From: Bacteroidaceae bacterium
GTDB taxonomy: Bacteria; Bacteroidota; Bacteroidia; Bacteroidales; Bacteroidaceae
Length of the DNA stretch: 64,000 bases
Assembly: GCA_017650105.1 (NCBI GenBank)
Contig: JAGCFO010000046.1
Coordinates: 1 to 64,000 of the forward strand
Reading direction: 5' to 3'
Part shown: one piece after another, positions 19,019-28,905 of the stretch
Position numbering within the stretch: position 1 is the stretch's first letter
Layout of the letters: every line of letters starts with the position of its first letter
The notes under the pieces: model-generated
The model's database searches: none
What the model saw: the letters and a program-made list of their open reading frames with translations, nothing else
Told to the model about the DNA's origin: nothing
Translations under genes and position numbers: made by a program

Positions 19019-20695
19019 TTATTCTGCATGTTCTTTATCGTATTTCTCTGCGTCAATAGGCTCGAGGAAGATCTTGTCGATGCGCAGTGTACGATCTTTG
19101 TCTTTCTGTCGGGATGTTACCACACTAGCGATGCTAAGTTGGGTAAATGTTTCTTCGCTCTCTTCCAACTGGTACTCGTTGACAGGGAAGCGGAAATAAT
19201 CCCACGGGTTTCCTTTGACGTCAGCACAGCTGACTACCATAGTGTCAATCTTAGTAGGATCGTTCTCAACCTTACTTGCAAGAGTAACTTTCTGTTTCTT
19301 GCCGCCTGCGTCTCTGTATTCAAGCTGGATGGTAACCACGTTCGGATAAAGTTCCGTAACGTCCTTATCGATGAGGTTTGCAGGAATAAAGACAATCTTA
19401 ATCAGATATGGAGCGGAAAGCACATTCTTGAACGTCGCGGTAATGGTTGGGTTACCTGTACCTGTAGTGGGAGAGAAGACTCCATACATTCCACTTGGGA
19501 TGCGTTTGCGCAGCTCGATGCTGTCTCTGCTAATCATCACAACGTCTGAGTTGGAGGTCTTCAGAGCAATGTCAAATGAGTTTTCTCCCTCCACCTTGAT
19601 GGTGTCGTGCCAGCATTTCAGAGGAGTATAATTAAGCTTGTCGACAACATACATTGAACCGTTGCTCAGATGGTACTCTTCGATCTTGTTATCAAACAGT
19701 TTGCTCAACTCATCGTTCTTTTTCTCATAGAATATCTTTCTTGGCCATGAACGGTAGTTGGAGATAAGTGAATCTCCGTTGAACTGGGAAAGCTGATTGA
19801 GAATGTCGCTCGTATCTTCTGGCCTAAGGTGGTTCTCAGCCTTGCTGAATACCAGGTGATCGCAGATTGCACGTTTGGCATTCAAATCCTGCAGAGAATC
19901 TCCGTCGACCTTTGAGGTGGGATATACGTAGTATTGCTTTGCAATCTCGTATTGCTCACGCCAAGCCTTGTCTGTAGGAGCAATCATAATGTAAGAGCTG
20001 TCCTCACGGGCGAGATAGCCGATACGGGAGAACCACTCGTTCTGCTCTATAACAACAGAGTCGAGATATGTCTGCTCTCCGTTGATGATAGGTCCGGGAA
20101 CACTATTGTTCCTGTCGAATTGGGCTCTCGTGAAGGACTTTAGGAATTTGTTGATTTCGGAAAGAGAATCAACCTTTGCCAGGTTTTCCCAGAGATTAGA
20201 AGTGAAGTCAGCATATCCGTCGATGATGTGGAGAATACCGTTCTTCGTAGCAATGTTTCTGGTTTTGAGAGGACAACCCTTGAAGGTGTAGTTCCCATTT
20301 GCTCCGTTGAAGAAAATGTACTTTCCGTTAATCATCTTAATCTGATTGTCGGCAAGAGTGCCTGAGGCCACATAGCTGAAGTCAGCCACATGATTCTCGA
20401 TGAACTCCGCTTGAAGCAGACTGTCGTTGTTTTCCGAGTAGGTAAATCCGTTGGCGGGAGCCCATACTGTGAAGTATCGGTCTTGCTTTAGCAGATTTTC
20501 GTAGTCGGTACGTTTGAGCAGATTAGTGAATTCACTAAGTTCGCTACGGCTACTGATAACATCCCACAGAGTCTCTGTCGGATTCAAATCGTCTTTCACC
20601 TCGTAGTGGTTGTCCCATGCGTCATTGCAAGCTACAAGCCCGCTAACGAGGAGAAAACCAAGCACTGTGTTTTGTATGATACTCTTTTTCATCAT
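19019..20695 (-). CDS. Fasciclin (FAS1) domain lipoprotein, short form
   Basis: A 558-residue predicted outer-membrane lipoprotein (lipobox GLVAC, then NDAWDNHYEVKDD, rich in acid and typical of surface export). Two FAS1-like domains are visible: about 40-165 (YFTVWAPANGFTY to GILHIIDGYADF) and about 170-370 (SYIMIAPTDKAW to NGSMYVVDKLNYTPL). A C-terminal beta-sandwich of about 190 residues follows. FAS1 domains are adhesion or ligand-binding modules. It differs clearly from the three larger paralogues upstream. It sits just before the second susC, in a position where canonical loci carry SusE/F-type binding proteins. Confidence 0.85.
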   Translation of the reverse strand: MMKKSIIQNTVLGFLLVSGLVACNDAWDNHYEVKDDLNPTETLWDVISSRSELSEFTNLLKRTDYENLLKQDRYFTVWAPANGFTYSENNDSLLQAEFIENHVADFSYVASGTLADNQIKMINGKYIFFNGANGNYTFKGCPLKTRNIATKNGILHIIDGYADFTSNLWENLAKVDSLSEINKFLKSFTRAQFDRNNSVPGPIINGEQTYLDSVVIEQNEWFSRIGYLAREDSSYIMIAPTDKAWREQYEIAKQYYVYPTSKVDGDSLQDLNAKRAICDHLVFSKAENHLRPEDTSDILNQLSQFNGDSLISNYRSWPRKIFYEKKNDELSKLFDNKIEEYHLSNGSMYVVDKLNYTPLKCWHDTIKVEGENSFDIALKTSNSDVVMISRDSIELRKRIPSGMYGVFSPTTGTGNPTITATFKNVLSAPYLIKIVFIPANLIDKDVTELYPNVVTIQLEYRDAGGKKQKVTLASKVENDPTKIDTMVVSCADVKGNPWDYFRFPVNEYQLEESEETFTQLSIASVVTSRQKDKDRTLRIDKIFLEPIDAEKYDKEHAE

Positions 20696-20734
20696 ATTGA
20701 TAGAATTGATTATTTTCTTTTGAATCTATATGTG

Positions 20735-22795
20735 TTACTTACGTTTATCTTCGAGGGAAATGTCTTCTCGGCGCATCCATCCTACGGGTACTATTTCCAA
20801 GTAGTCGTGCATGAACTGGGCTTTGCCATTATCGTCTTCTTTCACGTTTTTGAAGCGTAGCCAATGGTCGCCTTTTCCGAGATACTTTGTGGTGATGACT
20901 TTTCTGACAACAGAATTGTCGTTTCGTGCAAGGGTGCTACCATTATAATAATAGGTAGTGGGGCCCTTCAGATATCCGCGGTTCTTCATTTCCTTGTCGT
21001 TGGCTATTCCGTTGTCGTCGGTATTGCTGTCAGAAACGTAGCCTATGTTAGGATCGGAGAGAAGAATGCGTAGGTCAACGGGAATGCCGGTAACTTCGTC
21101 GTCGACATAGAATTGGACAATGTGACGGTTGTTGTTAGCCGAGTATCCCATACGGAGTTCGTACGTACCTTCTGGTACGGGTGGTAATTTGTATTTGAAG
21201 TCAAAAGCTCCCAAAGCCATCATTTCGTCTCCTTGATAGTTGTGCCATGTTTGCTGTGGGCAGAGGTAGTAGAGACGCGTTTCTTCGGTGTTGAAGACAA
21301 CGGTTGAGCCGTAGCCCTTCGGGATGAAGTACTCCAATTCATTCAGTATGCCTGCCTGTCCTCTTGGGCACCAACGGATGTTGTTGTTGGTAAACTCGGG
21401 CACGAGTGAGGAGAAGTCGAAACGCATCGTTTCATTCAGCACATAGCCGCTCATGACGTCTTCGTTGTAGACGAGTATGTGCTGGAGCAATTGGATGGTG
21501 CCGTTGATGGCTTCGTTGTTGTAGTTTGGATAAGATTCAGGATCGGCCTTGATGGTGCTCGGGTCGAGAATCTTGATATTCACGGGAATGCCGTTCATTT
21601 TCACGTCGTATGGCTTCCCGAGAGTAGGGATGTCTCTTGAGTAGTTGACGAGGACATCTGTTTGATATGCGGCATTGCTCAGGGGACGTGTCACCTTGAG
21701 TAGCGTGTGCTGGAATGTCTCGTAATATTCGTATCTGTCGGAGCGCTTCACAAGGTTGGTTTCAGAGCTGAAGTCGGTTTGCTGGATGTTGTAGCAAACG
21801 ATGCGTGTGTAGAGCAACTTCTTGTTTACCAAATGGTATGCAATGAACTTGTTCAGCGCATTATCTGGGCTTGTGAAGTCGGGATTGGTTGCTTCCGGAT
21901 ACCATTCTTTGCACTTTGAGTACAAATCGTTGACGTCATAGATTCCTTCAGCCTGGAATACTGCGTCTGGCTCTACGAAAGCTGTGAAGCCGTAGTATTT
22001 CGTAAGGGGATAGGGGCTGCTGCCGTCTCCGTCGAAGTTGCCTGCTGTCTTCTCTCCGTCGACATAGGAGAAATCCTTGTAGTCCTGAAGCTTATCTGTC
22101 AGTTTTGTTTTCTCAAGGGCTTCGGAGAAGATCGAGAGGAAAGGCATGTCTTCAATCTGTGCGGGCACAGTATTTGAGGAGGGATTCAGCACGTCGGCAA
22201 TGGTGTGTACGATGCCGTTCTGCACCACTTCATCTGAAGCTATGACGAGGGCGCCGTTTACGAACAGCTGGAATTTTCCTACGCTGTCGCTGCTCGTTGA
22301 GAGGGTTAGGAATCTGTCATTCAGGTTCATGGTAGGGATGACGTCTCCTTCCATCTCTGTGGTGAGATAGTTCTGCGGCAACAAGTGAGTTTGTGCAATA
22401 ACGACGCACATCGAGTCGGACAAGTCTTCCAGATTGGGGGAGGTAATGCCTGTCCAGATGATTTTTGACTTCCCGTCTGCTTCGTGGCGCATACGTGAGT
22501 CTTGGTAGATGGAATCTTGCTCGAACAGATATTTCTTGATGGCATCGTTTGTGGGAGCGAAGCAGGTATATGTGCCGTAAGCTTTCATCAGGCTGAACTT
22601 GCCTCCTCTATCAAGAATATAGATAAAGTCGCTGTATACTTCTTCGTGTTCTTCGAGGAAGCTCGCTATAGTGTTACCGATAAAGGTATACCGGTTGCCT
22701 TGGTCAATCGTTTCAACGCAACTAGCCACACATAAGCCTACAGCAAGTGTGATGACACTCGCTATAAGCTTTATCTGTATGGTGTTTCTTTTCAT
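20735..22795 (-). CDS. FAS1 lipoprotein, tandem paralogue 3 of 3
   Basis: A 686-residue lipoprotein (lipobox CVASC, then VETIDQGNRYTF). Two FAS1-like domains: about 35-215 (LMKAYGTYTCFAPTNDA to NGIVHTIADVLNPSS) and about 215-460 (YYGFTAFVEPD to NGTIQLLQHILVYNEDV). A C-terminal sandwich at about 490-686 (GTYELRMGYSANNNRHIVQF, VDDEVTGIPVDLRI) resembles CBM6/35-type galactose-binding folds. The last 30 residues are almost identical to those of the neighbouring paralogue (YLEIVPVGWMRREDISL). It was probably produced by gene duplication. No catalytic motif was seen; ligand binding at the cell surface is inferred. Confidence 0.87.
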   Translation of the reverse strand: MKRNTIQIKLIASVITLAVGLCVASCVETIDQGNRYTFIGNTIASFLEEHEEVYSDFIYILDRGGKFSLMKAYGTYTCFAPTNDAIKKYLFEQDSIYQDSRMRHEADGKSKIIWTGITSPNLEDLSDSMCVVIAQTHLLPQNYLTTEMEGDVIPTMNLNDRFLTLSTSSDSVGKFQLFVNGALVIASDEVVQNGIVHTIADVLNPSSNTVPAQIEDMPFLSIFSEALEKTKLTDKLQDYKDFSYVDGEKTAGNFDGDGSSPYPLTKYYGFTAFVEPDAVFQAEGIYDVNDLYSKCKEWYPEATNPDFTSPDNALNKFIAYHLVNKKLLYTRIVCYNIQQTDFSSETNLVKRSDRYEYYETFQHTLLKVTRPLSNAAYQTDVLVNYSRDIPTLGKPYDVKMNGIPVNIKILDPSTIKADPESYPNYNNEAINGTIQLLQHILVYNEDVMSGYVLNETMRFDFSSLVPEFTNNNIRWCPRGQAGILNELEYFIPKGYGSTVVFNTEETRLYYLCPQQTWHNYQGDEMMALGAFDFKYKLPPVPEGTYELRMGYSANNNRHIVQFYVDDEVTGIPVDLRILLSDPNIGYVSDSNTDDNGIANDKEMKNRGYLKGPTTYYYNGSTLARNDNSVVRKVITTKYLGKGDHWLRFKNVKEDDNGKAQFMHDYLEIVPVGWMRREDISLEDKRK

Positions 22796-22804
22796 TTTTT
22801 TTCT

Positions 22805-22888
22805 TTCTTCAAAAACTTTTTTTCTTTCTTCATCTCGCGAGATTCCTTCTCCAAAAAAGTTTTTTTGTTCTCGAAAAAATCTGCTTCC
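22805..22888 (+). repeat. 21-bp repeat array between FAS1 paralogues, 4 units
   Basis: TTCTTC/TTCTCC/TTCTCG hexamers start at 22805, 22826, 22847 and 22868, in exact 21-bp phase. The second unit contains the palindrome ATCTCGCGAGAT (22832-22843). The array fills nearly the whole 97-nt gap, the largest gap in this operon. Confidence 0.8.
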
Positions 22889-22892
22889 TTAT

Positions 22893-24947
22893 TTATTTTC
22901 TCTTTTCCTCAAGTGATATGTCTTCGCGCCTCATCCAGCCCACAGGGACTATTTCAAGATAGTCGTGCATGAACTGGGCTTTACCGTCATCGTCTTCCTT
23001 CACATTCTTGAAACGAAGCCAATGGTCGCCCTCGCTCAGATATTTGGTAGTTATGACTTTACGTAAAGCTCCATCATAGTTTCGGAGTAGCGTGCTACCG
23101 CCATAATATGTGGTGGAGGGGCCTTTCAGGAATCCGCGGTTTTTCATTTCCTTGTCGTTGGTCACACCGTTGTCGTCGGTTCTGGAGTCGTTGACCCAAC
23201 CGATGAGAGCGTTGCTTGCCAATATTCGAAGATCGACAGGAATGCCCGTAATCTCATCGTCAACATAGAACTGTACGATGTGTCGGTTACTGTTTGCGGA
23301 ATAGCCCATACGGATTTCGTAAGTGCCGGCAGGAACATGCGGAATGCGGTATTCGAAGTCGAATGCGCCCAGACACATCATCTCGTCTCCCTGATAGTTG
23401 GCCCACGAGGTATGTGGACTCAAATAGTAGAGTCGAGTCTCGTCGGTATTGTATTTCGAGTTCTTGCAATAACCGTCAGGCAGGAAGAATTCGTAGTCGC
23501 CCCTCGTTCCAAACACCACATTGTTGCCGGAAGTCCAGCGGATGTCGTTGTTTGTCAGCTCGGGAAGCAATGACGAGAAATCGAAACGCATGATTTCGTT
23601 CAGCACATATCCAGCCATCACGTCTTCGTTGTAGATGAGTGGGTGATTGATGATGTGAATGGAGCCGTTAAGAGCCTCTTGTGTAAACCCTTTGTAGTTT
23701 GTCGTATCGTTCTTAACGTCCTGCGGGTCGAGAATCTTGATGTTAACAGGTATCCCGTTGTATTCCACCTCATAGGGATTAGCCGTATTTGTCAACATTG
23801 GTGTGTAGTTGATAAGTACGTCTGTCTGATAAGTGGAGTTGCTCATCGGGCGAGTTACTTTTATCAACGTACCCTGCATAGTCTCGTAATACTCATATCT
23901 GTCGGCACGTTTCGTGTAGTTCGACTCGGAATTGAAGAGGTTATTCAGCAACTTGATGTTGTAACATACGAGTCGGGAGAAAAGCAGTTTCTTGTTAACC
24001 AAATGATATGATATGAACTTGTAAAGGGCGTTGTTCTCGCTCGTGAAATCGGGATCAGTTGCGTTTGGATACCACTCCTTGCACTTTGCATACAAATCAT
24101 TCAGGTTGAAAATGCCTAAATCGTTGAACGTCTGGTCTGACTCGCAGAAGGCCGTGAAGCCGTAGTAGCGGTTCAGAGGGTAGGGAACGGTTACGTCTCC
24201 ATAAATGCCTATGCCTCGTTTGTCGCCTTCGGTGTAGCTATAGTCTTTATAGTCTTGCAGAAGGTTGTCGAGCCCCGTTTTCTCCAGCGCTTCCGAGAAC
24301 AGGGAGAGGAACTTCATCTCCCCAATCTGAGCGGAAATGGTATTGGAAGAGGGGTTCATCACAGCGGAGATAGTGTGGATGACTCCATTCTCAACCTCCT
24401 CGTCAGAAGCAATCACCTGAGCGCTGTTAATGAACAACAAGGAACGCTGGTTCTCGTCCACTCCGTAGGTCATCGTGAGGTATCTGTCGTTGAGGTTCAT
24501 CGTGGGAATAACGTCCCCTTCCATCTCTGTGGTAAGATAAGTTGCAGGCAGGATGTGTGTCTGTGAAATGACAGTACACATCGAATCCGACAAGTCCTCC
24601 AAGTTAGGAGACGTTACACCTGTCCAAATCACCTTTTTAGAACCGGGAAGCAGCGAAGCACGATAGATGGAGTCTTGCTCCACAAGGTATTGTGCAACGG
24701 CTTCGTTGGTAGGCGCAAAGCATGTATATGTTCCATAGGCTTTTAGCAAGTTCATCTTGCCTCCTCGGTTGAGGATGGTGATGAAACTGCTGTACACATC
24801 GTTGTGTTCTTCAAGGAAACTGGCAATAGTATGTCCTGTGAAGGTGTAGCGATTGCTTGTGTCGATATCATCGACACAGCTACCTATTGTCAGGCTTGCT
24901 ATGACAAGTACTGCGATTACTGCTATGGAATGGAACAGTCTTTTCAT
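22893..24947 (-). CDS. FAS1 lipoprotein, tandem paralogue 2 of 3
   Basis: A 684-residue lipoprotein. The ATG at 24947 is preferred; the in-frame codon before it is TTG. Lipobox TIGSC is followed by VDDIDTSNRYTF, an acidic stretch expected of surface-exported Bacteroidetes lipoproteins. Architecture equals that of its two neighbours: FAS1 (about 35-215), FAS1 (about 215-465) and a C-terminal galactose-binding-like sandwich (about 490-684; GTYEIRMGYSANSNRHIVQF, NDKEMKNRGFLKG). Gap to the upstream paralogue is about 31 nt. Conserved stretches shared by all three include GTYTCFAPTN, TTEMEGDV.PTMNLNDR and NEDVM.GYVLNE. Confidence 0.87.
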   Translation of the reverse strand: MKRLFHSIAVIAVLVIASLTIGSCVDDIDTSNRYTFTGHTIASFLEEHNDVYSSFITILNRGGKMNLLKAYGTYTCFAPTNEAVAQYLVEQDSIYRASLLPGSKKVIWTGVTSPNLEDLSDSMCTVISQTHILPATYLTTEMEGDVIPTMNLNDRYLTMTYGVDENQRSLLFINSAQVIASDEEVENGVIHTISAVMNPSSNTISAQIGEMKFLSLFSEALEKTGLDNLLQDYKDYSYTEGDKRGIGIYGDVTVPYPLNRYYGFTAFCESDQTFNDLGIFNLNDLYAKCKEWYPNATDPDFTSENNALYKFISYHLVNKKLLFSRLVCYNIKLLNNLFNSESNYTKRADRYEYYETMQGTLIKVTRPMSNSTYQTDVLINYTPMLTNTANPYEVEYNGIPVNIKILDPQDVKNDTTNYKGFTQEALNGSIHIINHPLIYNEDVMAGYVLNEIMRFDFSSLLPELTNNDIRWTSGNNVVFGTRGDYEFFLPDGYCKNSKYNTDETRLYYLSPHTSWANYQGDEMMCLGAFDFEYRIPHVPAGTYEIRMGYSANSNRHIVQFYVDDEITGIPVDLRILASNALIGWVNDSRTDDNGVTNDKEMKNRGFLKGPSTTYYGGSTLLRNYDGALRKVITTKYLSEGDHWLRFKNVKEDDDGKAQFMHDYLEIVPVGWMRREDISLEEKRK

Positions 24948-24978
24948 CAACGTTTCTGTTATAATTCTTTCCTATTTA

Positions 24979-27075
24979 TTATTTACGTTTCTCCTCTAGA
25001 GGGATGTTTTCATTACGAAGCCATCCGACGGGTACAAACTCAATGTAGTCGTGCATAAACTGGTCGTCACCGTTGTCTGCATCGTTCACATTCTTGGCAC
25101 GGAACCAATGGTCTCCGTCGTCCAGATACTTGGTAGTAAGGACAACTCGAATCACAGTCGGTTCGTGGCGGGCTAGATGACCGTAGGCATAGTATTGGGT
25201 GCTTCCTTTGAGGAATCCGCGGTTTTTCATCTGCTTGTCGTTGATGACTCCGTTATCGTCTGTCTGTGCGTCTGCAACCCAGCCGACGCGTGGGTTGGTC
25301 TGGGCAGTTAAACGAAGGTCCACAGGAATACCTGTAATTTCATCATCAAAATAGAACTGGGCGACACCTCGTTGAGGAATCCCTTGGTAGCCGAAACGCA
25401 TCTCGTATGTCCCTGGGGGAACGTGCGGCAAACGATACTTGATATCAATAGGACCAATACACATACATTCGTCACCCATATAGTTCGTCCAGGAATTGTG
25501 TGGGCTCAGATAGTACAGACGTGCCTCTTCGTGGTTGTATTTGATACGGTTGCTGTATGTTCCAGGGATATAGAACTCATAGTCTCCTCTATCCGAGAAT
25601 TCAATTCCCTTTCCGTCGCTCCAGCGAATGTTGTTGTTGGTGTACTCTGGAGCTATTGAGGAGAAGTCGATGCGGATAATTTCATTAAGAACATATCCTG
25701 ACATTACATCCTCATCATAGACAAGAAGGTGATTAATAAGATGGATAGATCCATTAAGGGCTTCCTGCATGAAGTTGGGGTAGCGTTTTTTATCCTGTTG
25801 TATATCTGACGGGTCTGCTACAACAATGTTCACGCTAATATTGTTCTTTCCACAAGTGGAGTTGAATGGGTCGGCAACATTAGTCGCGTCCTTAGCATAA
25901 TTCAGCAAAATGCAATTCGCATAGGCTGTATTTGCTTTGCCTTCGTAATAACCAGTTGTAGGATCACTCAGCGGGCGTATAACCTTAAGAAGCGTTCCCT
26001 GCATCGTTTCGAAATAGTCGTAGCGATCAGCACGTTTCAGATACACACTTTCGCTGTTGAAGTAACCGCCGCAAACAATCTTATAACATACGATTCGAGA
26101 ATAGAGCAACTTTCGGTCGAGTAGATGATAAGAAACAAACTTATTCAGAGCGTTGTTTGTACTCTTGAAATCCGGATCAGTAGCTTTCGGATACCAGATT
26201 TTACATTGTTTATATAAATCATCTATGCTGTAAATACCCGCAGCTTGGTAAATCGAATCCGGTTCAACAAAAGCTGTGAAGCCAAAATATCGGGTTGGGG
26301 GGTATGGAACGTTGAAACGATCGTTATAGATGTTTACCGTCTTTTTATCTCCGTCGGTATATGAATAATCCTTGTAGGGCTGGAGTTTATCAGTCCAACC
26401 AGTCACATCCAGTGCCTCCGAGAAAATAGAAAGGAATTTCATATTCTCGATTACAGTAGGCACTGTTTCAGACGATGGATTCATCACATCGGAAAGAGTG
26501 TGTATAACTCCGTTCTCTACCTCTTCGTCGGCAGCTATCACTTCTGCGCCGTTGATATAGAGAATGCTCTTTAGTAAGGAGTCAACACCATAGGTCATAG
26601 TAAGATATCTGTCGTTCAAGTTCATAGTCGGGACAACGTCTCCTTCCATTTCCGTAGTGAGATAGGATGCAGGGAGAAGGTGTGTCTGAGCAACTATGGT
26701 ACACATTGAGTCAGTCATGTCCTCCAGATTAGGAGAGGTGATGCCTGTCCAGATAATCTTGGTTTTTCCATCAGCATCGTGGCGTGCTTTTGAATCCCAA
26801 TAGATAGAATCCTGCTCTTTCAGATATCGAGCAACAGCGTCATTGGTTGGAGCAAAACAGGTGTACGTTCCGTAGGCTTTCATCAGGTTCCATTTGCCTC
26901 CGCGCTCGAGGATGTAAATGAAATCTCCGTAAACATCCTTGTGTTCTTCAAGGAAGCTGGCAATGGTATTTCCCGTAAATGTATAGCGATTGCTTGTGTC
27001 GATTTCCTCAACACAGCCAGAAAGCCCTATCGTCATGACGACAACCAAAAGGGTTGCGCCTAGAAACTTTCTCAT
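24979..27075 (-). CDS. FAS1 lipoprotein, tandem paralogue 1 of 3
   Basis: About 698 residues from the ATG at 27075 (MRKFLGATLLVVVMTIGLSG, lipobox LSGC, then VEEIDTSNRYTF). An in-frame GTG 24 nt upstream is an alternative start. Two FAS1-like domains and a C-terminal sandwich as in the next two genes. It is the most divergent of the three: it has an insert near residues 370-400 (DPTTGYYEGKANTAYANCIL) and a changed sandwich core (GTYEMRFGYQGIPQRGVAQF). The C-terminus is FVPVGWLRNENIPLEEKRK. It directly follows the first susD gene (36-nt gap). Confidence 0.86.
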   Translation of the reverse strand: MRKFLGATLLVVVMTIGLSGCVEEIDTSNRYTFTGNTIASFLEEHKDVYGDFIYILERGGKWNLMKAYGTYTCFAPTNDAVARYLKEQDSIYWDSKARHDADGKTKIIWTGITSPNLEDMTDSMCTIVAQTHLLPASYLTTEMEGDVVPTMNLNDRYLTMTYGVDSLLKSILYINGAEVIAADEEVENGVIHTLSDVMNPSSETVPTVIENMKFLSIFSEALDVTGWTDKLQPYKDYSYTDGDKKTVNIYNDRFNVPYPPTRYFGFTAFVEPDSIYQAAGIYSIDDLYKQCKIWYPKATDPDFKSTNNALNKFVSYHLLDRKLLYSRIVCYKIVCGGYFNSESVYLKRADRYDYFETMQGTLLKVIRPLSDPTTGYYEGKANTAYANCILLNYAKDATNVADPFNSTCGKNNISVNIVVADPSDIQQDKKRYPNFMQEALNGSIHLINHLLVYDEDVMSGYVLNEIIRIDFSSIAPEYTNNNIRWSDGKGIEFSDRGDYEFYIPGTYSNRIKYNHEEARLYYLSPHNSWTNYMGDECMCIGPIDIKYRLPHVPPGTYEMRFGYQGIPQRGVAQFYFDDEITGIPVDLRLTAQTNPRVGWVADAQTDDNGVINDKQMKNRGFLKGSTQYYAYGHLARHEPTVIRVVLTTKYLDDGDHWFRAKNVNDADNGDDQFMHDYIEFVPVGWLRNENIPLEEKRK

Positions 27076-27111
27076 TAGGGAAAAGTGGTTAGTTTTCACG
27101 GGACACCTATT

Positions 27112-28881
27112 TTAATATTTCTGATATACGTCTTCGATATCGTAGGATGGATTCTGCTTCAGATGCCCATTGCTGGTCTTGATTTCATTCTCAGAAATGG
27201 GGAAGAAGAGTTTGTCGATGTTCGCCATTTTGCTCTTAACGGCATTCTGGTTTGTTTCGTACTTGTGTCCTACAAGTTCCGACAACATTGGGGCAGTGGT
27301 GCCTTCGCGAAGAGCCCAACGAACCAAATCGTACCAACGTTTTCCTTCAAAGCAGAGTTCACGCTGACGTTCGTCGCGAACAAGGGGAATGATTCCATTG
27401 TTCAAGGTGATGGAGTCGGAGCGGGAAACCTTGTAGGGGTTGGATCGATAATAAGTAGCCTTCACAATCTTGAATGCCTTTGCTTCGTCACCCAGTGTAG
27501 AATCGTTACGAAGTGCCAGAGCCTCAGCTTCCATCAACATGACATCGGTGATGCGGTATACAATCCAGTTGGTTGAGGAATAATAACCAGAACCACCGCT
27601 ACTCGTTTGACGTGGATTGTGCTGAGTCTTATAAGGCGGATTGCTGGTAGTCGTGTAATTCACATCTATCTGAGTGTACTTCGCAATGTCGTAAACATCT
27701 TCCTCGCCTTCTTTTCCCATTGTGAAGGAGTAGCGACGCAGGTCGGTGTCTTTGTAAAGGTTAACATCGGTTCCAGAACCTCCTAACAGGCTTGTTGCAT
27801 TGAAGGGAGCAGTATGACCTTGGCAACCGTAGAATTCGTTTGTGGAATAATGAGGATTGTTATTCTCGTTTCCTTGAATTTCAAAGATGCTTTCCTTCAG
27901 GTCATTCTGTTCTTGACCGAAGATAGTTGAATACGGATCCTTACTACTTGACATACCCATCACCGTAGGATAGGTATTGAGCGGATAACCTATGAGAAGA
28001 GGATTGGACGGACCTTCGTTTGATACACGGCCATAGTTGTTCTTCTTCTCGTATTCGATCAGATACTCGTTACGATCTTTGATAATACGCTCGCAATAGT
28101 CGATGCAAGTAGTGTAGTACTCATAGCATTCGCTTCCGTCGCTCTTGTTTTTGAACTGAGTGAAAGCGGCTTTCCAAAGCATTACGTCAGCAATCATAGC
28201 TCGTACGGCATCTGCAGTAATTCTACCTTTATTATATTCAAGGTCACTATAAGAGCCGGATTCCATTACTAGTCCTTCTGCTTCGTAGAGATCCTCAAGA
28301 ATAAAGTCGAGAGCTTCAAGAGGAGTAACTTGATCTTGATACAGTTCCTGACTGTCGTCTACCATTGCTTCTTTCAAGAGAGGAATATCACGGAACGTAC
28401 GCACCAAGTAGAAATGGCAAAGTGCGCGGATGGCAAGCATCTCTCCGCGGATAACATCCATGTCGCCCTGTGTGAAGTCGGGATCCTCTTCAAGCACGGT
28501 GGGGGCGAACTTCATAACAATATTACAGTTATTGATGATGGAATAGAAATCAGACCAAGAGCAGAAGGAATTAGAAGGCAGCAGGTTGGCATCGTTGATG
28601 TATTTCAACTCCGTGCTGGTGTTGGTCCCTTCGCAAACGTCGTCAGAACGAAGTTCACCCCAGACAATCAGACGATCCAGGAAACTCTTCTCTGTCATCT
28701 TACGATAGCTGTTGGCTACCATATTCTGCACGTCTTCCTTATTTTTCCAATAATTTTCAAGCACAACCTTGTCGGTAGGGTAGATTGTGAGGAAGTCTTG
28801 GCAGCCCGACATAAACAGTGCCAGCGTGGCAACGGTTGCGATGGACAATATTTTGAATGAGTTTTTCATTGTTTCTTTCAT
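27112..28881 (-). CDS. SusD/RagB family outer-membrane lipoprotein
   Basis: A 589-residue SusD homologue pairing with the SusC gene 24 nt upstream. Signal peptide with lipobox FMSGC, then QDFLTIYPTDKVVLENYWKN, the usual SusD N-terminus. Other family features are MLAIRALCHFYLVRTFRDIP at about 150-170 and RDERQRELCFEGKRWYDLVRWA near the C-terminus, the hallmark ELCFEG.R..DL.R motif. MKNSF, 12 nt further in, is an equally possible start. It is placed before the three tandem FAS1 lipoprotein genes, so these probably belong to its surface complex. Confidence 0.93.
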   Translation of the reverse strand: MKETMKNSFKILSIATVATLALFMSGCQDFLTIYPTDKVVLENYWKNKEDVQNMVANSYRKMTEKSFLDRLIVWGELRSDDVCEGTNTSTELKYINDANLLPSNSFCSWSDFYSIINNCNIVMKFAPTVLEEDPDFTQGDMDVIRGEMLAIRALCHFYLVRTFRDIPLLKEAMVDDSQELYQDQVTPLEALDFILEDLYEAEGLVMESGSYSDLEYNKGRITADAVRAMIADVMLWKAAFTQFKNKSDGSECYEYYTTCIDYCERIIKDRNEYLIEYEKKNNYGRVSNEGPSNPLLIGYPLNTYPTVMGMSSSKDPYSTIFGQEQNDLKESIFEIQGNENNNPHYSTNEFYGCQGHTAPFNATSLLGGSGTDVNLYKDTDLRRYSFTMGKEGEEDVYDIAKYTQIDVNYTTTSNPPYKTQHNPRQTSSGGSGYYSSTNWIVYRITDVMLMEAEALALRNDSTLGDEAKAFKIVKATYYRSNPYKVSRSDSITLNNGIIPLVRDERQRELCFEGKRWYDLVRWALREGTTAPMLSELVGHKYETNQNAVKSKMANIDKLFFPISENEIKTSNGHLKQNPSYDIEDVYQKY

Positions 28882-28905
28882 TTATATGTTGATACAATGC
28901 AATTA

